A stretch of 23,769 nt of DNA from contig JAEDOD010000017.1 of NCBI GenBank assembly GCA_016302165.1, forward strand, positions 1 through 23,769, written 5' to 3'. Shown piece by piece: positions 22,147 through 23,769 of the stretch (position 1 is its first letter; each line of letters opens with the position of its first letter). The DNA comes from Sphaerochaetaceae bacterium. Lineage in GTDB: Bacteria > Spirochaetota > Spirochaetia > Sphaerochaetales > Sphaerochaetaceae. A program made the position numbers and the translations under genes. Under the pieces are notes generated by a model. The model was given only the letters and a program-made list of their open reading frames with translations, did not search any database and was not told the origin of the DNA.

Positions 22147-22743
22147 ATGAATCTTCCAAATAGACTTACTGTGCTGAGACTGGTATTGGTACCTGTCTTC
22201 CTTATTGCCTTCATAGTATCCCAGAGCTTACCATCCCTTTCTGTGGTGGCCACAATCATTACCTTCGTCTGCTATGTGGTGGCAGAGCTTACAGATCTTC
22301 TGGACGGAAAGATTGCAAGAAAGAGAGGTCTTGTTACAGACCTGGGGAAGGTAATGGATCCCTTTGCCGACACTCTCTCCCACGTAACATATTTCCTTTG
22401 CTTCCTCTCCTATGGAATCATGCCTCTCTGGGCCTTCATAATCATTATGTGGAGGGAATACGGAATCCTCTTTGTAAGAATGCTTCTTGCAAAATACGCA
22501 GGAAAGAGCATGCCTGCCAATATCTTCGGCAAGGCAAAGACTGTGCTCTATGCAGTGACCACAGTGGTATCCATGATATATATAGGACTTGAGACCTTCA
22601 CTTCAGGCCTTTCCTTCATGGGAATATACCTGACAGTGCTGCAGGTTCTCTTCGTCCTTTCGGCCCTGGCCTCCCTTATGAGCTTCCTTATCTATATCCG
22701 TGACGTCTTAAAGAGCAATGCTCTTTCCGGAATGACAAGATGA
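22147..22743 (+). CDS. pgsA: CDP-alcohol phosphatidyltransferase, probably phosphatidylglycerophosphate synthase PgsA
   Basis: This 198-residue membrane enzyme has about five to six helices. The CDP-alcohol phosphotransferase signature D-x2-D-G-x2-A-R-x8-G-x3-D-x3-D is complete in DLLDGKIARKRGLVTDLG plus KVMDPFAD, with Asp50, Asp53, Asp71 and Asp75. The N-terminal NLPNRLTVLRLVLVPVF is typical of PgsA, which joins CDP-diacylglycerol and glycerol 3-phosphate to form phosphatidylglycerol phosphate. Other members (phosphatidylserine or phosphatidylinositol-phosphate synthase) share the signature but usually differ at the N-terminus. AAGGAGA precedes ATG 22147. The stop overlaps the start of a HAD phosphatase gene (ATGA). 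Confidence 0.88.
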   Translation: MNLPNRLTVLRLVLVPVFLIAFIVSQSLPSLSVVATIITFVCYVVAELTDLLDGKIARKRGLVTDLGKVMDPFADTLSHVTYFLCFLSYGIMPLWAFIIIMWREYGILFVRMLLAKYAGKSMPANIFGKAKTVLYAVTTVVSMIYIGLETFTSGLSFMGIYLTVLQVLFVLSALASLMSFLIYIRDVLKSNALSGMTR

Positions 22744-23513
22744 AAGGAAACGGCGGTTTCCCATTTGTAGGATTCACAGAAGAAGATAGGGAAAGAATCG
22801 AGATTGTGGTCAGCGATGTTGATGATACGATCACAAGAAATGGAAAGCTCTATCCTGAGGTCCTGGAAGCCATGTGGCGTCTGAAGGCCAGCGGCAGGAC
22901 CATAGTCCTGGTTACAGGAGGAAGCATGGGCTGGGCAGACGCCTACCTCAGGCAGTGGCCTGTGGACGCAGTGATTGCTGAAAGCGGAGCTGTAATGATA
23001 TGTCATGGCCAGGATGGAGATGTGGTTCATCTTCTGAATCCTGCCATAAATGAAGAAGCTGTATTTCAGAAGAGAAGGGCCCTTCTGGAGAAGACAGAAG
23101 GCCTTCCCCTTTCCTCGGACCAGAGAGCCAGGGTCTTCGATATCGCCTACGAGAAGGGAAAGATGAACGACCTTGAGATCAAGGCCCTAAAATCCACACT
23201 CGCTCTCTACGGAGCCACATGGGCTGAAAGCTCCATCCATATCAATGCATGGTTTGGAAGCTATGATAAGGAGAAGGCTGTGGAATACTTCTTCCAGGGC
23301 CCTTTGGGATACAAGAGCAGCTACTACCTGGAGCATTCCCTGTATCTTGGAGATTCCTTCAACGACCAACCTCTTTTTCGCCACATCCCTACCAGCGTAG
23401 GAATGCACACTGTGGAGGAGAGAAGGGAAGAGTTCGAGACCCTTCCCACATATATAACTAAAGGTGGTCCAGGAGAAGGCTGGTGTGAGGTGGCAAAAGC
23501 CCTTCTTGAGTAG
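22740..23513 (+). CDS. HAD-family phosphatase (type IIB-like), coupled to pgsA
   Basis: This 257-residue protein has HAD motifs SDVDDTITRNG (nucleophile Asp26, acid/base Asp28), LVTGGSMGWADAYL (Thr59), Lys177 (YDKEKAV) and LGDSFNDQPLF (Asp205, Asp209). The cap lies between motifs II and III (about 85-170) as in the Cof/sucrose-phosphatase type IIB branch. No membrane segment is present. Its start lies within the pgsA stop, implying coupled translation. The product of PgsA must be dephosphorylated to phosphatidylglycerol, and HAD-type PGP phosphatases (PgpC, Gep4) are known from other groups, so this is a candidate; sugar-phosphate phosphatase activity is the other reading. No hairpin terminator follows, only A-rich sequence. 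Confidence 0.82.
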   Translation: MKGNGGFPFVGFTEEDRERIEIVVSDVDDTITRNGKLYPEVLEAMWRLKASGRTIVLVTGGSMGWADAYLRQWPVDAVIAESGAVMICHGQDGDVVHLLNPAINEEAVFQKRRALLEKTEGLPLSSDQRARVFDIAYEKGKMNDLEIKALKSTLALYGATWAESSIHINAWFGSYDKEKAVEYFFQGPLGYKSSYYLEHSLYLGDSFNDQPLFRHIPTSVGMHTVEERREEFETLPTYITKGGPGEGWCEVAKALLE

Positions 23514-23589
23514 AAAAAAAGGAAAAAAACAAAAAAATAAAAATTTTTGAAATTCACTGTTGACATATAAGTGAGAATTTTAGTAGATT
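23514..23589 (+). promoter_or_regulatory. Strong promoter with A-tract UP-like element
   Basis: Just after the HAD gene stop, 23514-23555 is made almost wholly of A-runs with TTTTT, as in UP elements. TTGACA (23560-23565), an 18-base spacer and TAGATT (23584-23589) follow. This architecture is typical of rRNA and other stable-RNA promoters. No coding frame or Shine-Dalgarno-led gene begins in the remaining 180 bases. Confidence 0.6.
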
Positions 23590-23595
23590 ACTTAG

Positions 23596-23769
23596 GCACG
23601 CGGTTGAAACGACGAAAGCGAAAGAAACCAAGTGCGATGTTTTTTTGAGAGATATCAGCGAAGGGAAGAGAAGATAGAAGCTTGTAATAATTGAGCTTAC
23701 TGTCAATTCAATACACGAAACAACGGTAGATTGGAAACAAGAAGCCAAGGTTCGTAGGATGAAGGCAGA
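23596..23769 (+). other. Start of a structured untranslated transcript, cut by the window edge
   Basis: From the expected start near 23596 the RNA folds into GCAC (23596-23599) + GGTT (23602-23605) against AACC (23626-23629) + GTGC (23632-23635), followed soon by T7 (23640-23646). Further on AATTGA and TCAATT (about 23690-23711) form another inverted repeat. The region is purine-rich and free of a credible gene. It fits the leader of a rRNA operon or a stable RNA. The mature 16S start (GAGTTTGATC type) is not reached, so identity is open. The hairpin plus T7 might also end a ~50-nt short transcript. Confidence 0.4.

Noticed and set aside
23590..23769. Start of mature 16S rRNA, or tmRNA
   Set aside because: No GAGTTTGATC-type 16S start and no tmRNA end sequence is visible; only a leader-like stretch.

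Overview
This window looks like a chromosomal piece of a strictly anaerobic, fermentative bacterium, most probably a gut-type spirochaete of the Sphaerochaeta/Treponema side. That assignment is a judgement from memory of sequences: the GroEL N-terminus and internal segments look spirochaetal, groL stands without groES, ThrRS lacks its TGS domain, and there is a trimeric NADH-linked [FeFe] hydrogenase. Base composition is near balanced and Arg is often AGA/AGG. No phage, transposon, CRISPR array or tRNA gene was seen; this is mostly core and metabolic chromosome.

Left part (1-4570): the 3' end of pdxT with a terminator on its stop codon, then hydC-hydB-hydA encoding a complete electron-bifurcating [FeFe] hydrogenase. 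Behind hydA lies a 304-base stretch without a gene that carries a near-consensus promoter, a predicted ~98-nt structured transcript and a strong intrinsic terminator. I read this as an undescribed small RNA with two anti-Shine-Dalgarno motifs.

Minus-strand block (4575-10358): a PrsW-type membrane protease, an HSL-family alpha/beta hydrolase whose catalytic serine is replaced by glycine, a DUF1846 protein, pgi and argR. The last three run argR-pgi-DUF1846 in transcription order, and an ARG-box-like site sits at the predicted argR start of transcription.

Plus-strand block (10513-14433): a YjjG-like HAD nucleotidase, an overlapping pair of membrane proteins resembling the plant/cyanobacterial phytol kinase (VTE5) and phytyl-phosphate kinase (VTE6/DUF92), and groL with a GTGAA-N4-TTCAC palindrome instead of CIRCE.

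Plus-strand operon (14538-19950): yajC-secD-secF-ispH-rex-msrC, with ATGA, TGATG, TAATG or short overlaps at the four junctions from secD/secF to rex/msrC and only 3 bases between yajC and secD. It joins protein export, isoprenoid synthesis, redox sensing and methionine sulfoxide repair. Rex senses NADH/NAD+, the same couple used by HydABC, so it is a plausible regulator of the hydrogenase, although I could not find a Rex site before hydC. Next comes thrS behind a full T-box leader with a Thr (ACC) specifier, which is unexpected in a spirochaete.

Right end (22147-23769): pgsA overlapping a HAD phosphatase by four bases, then an A-tract-rich promoter and a structured leader running off the window, as expected for a stable-RNA (perhaps rRNA) operon.
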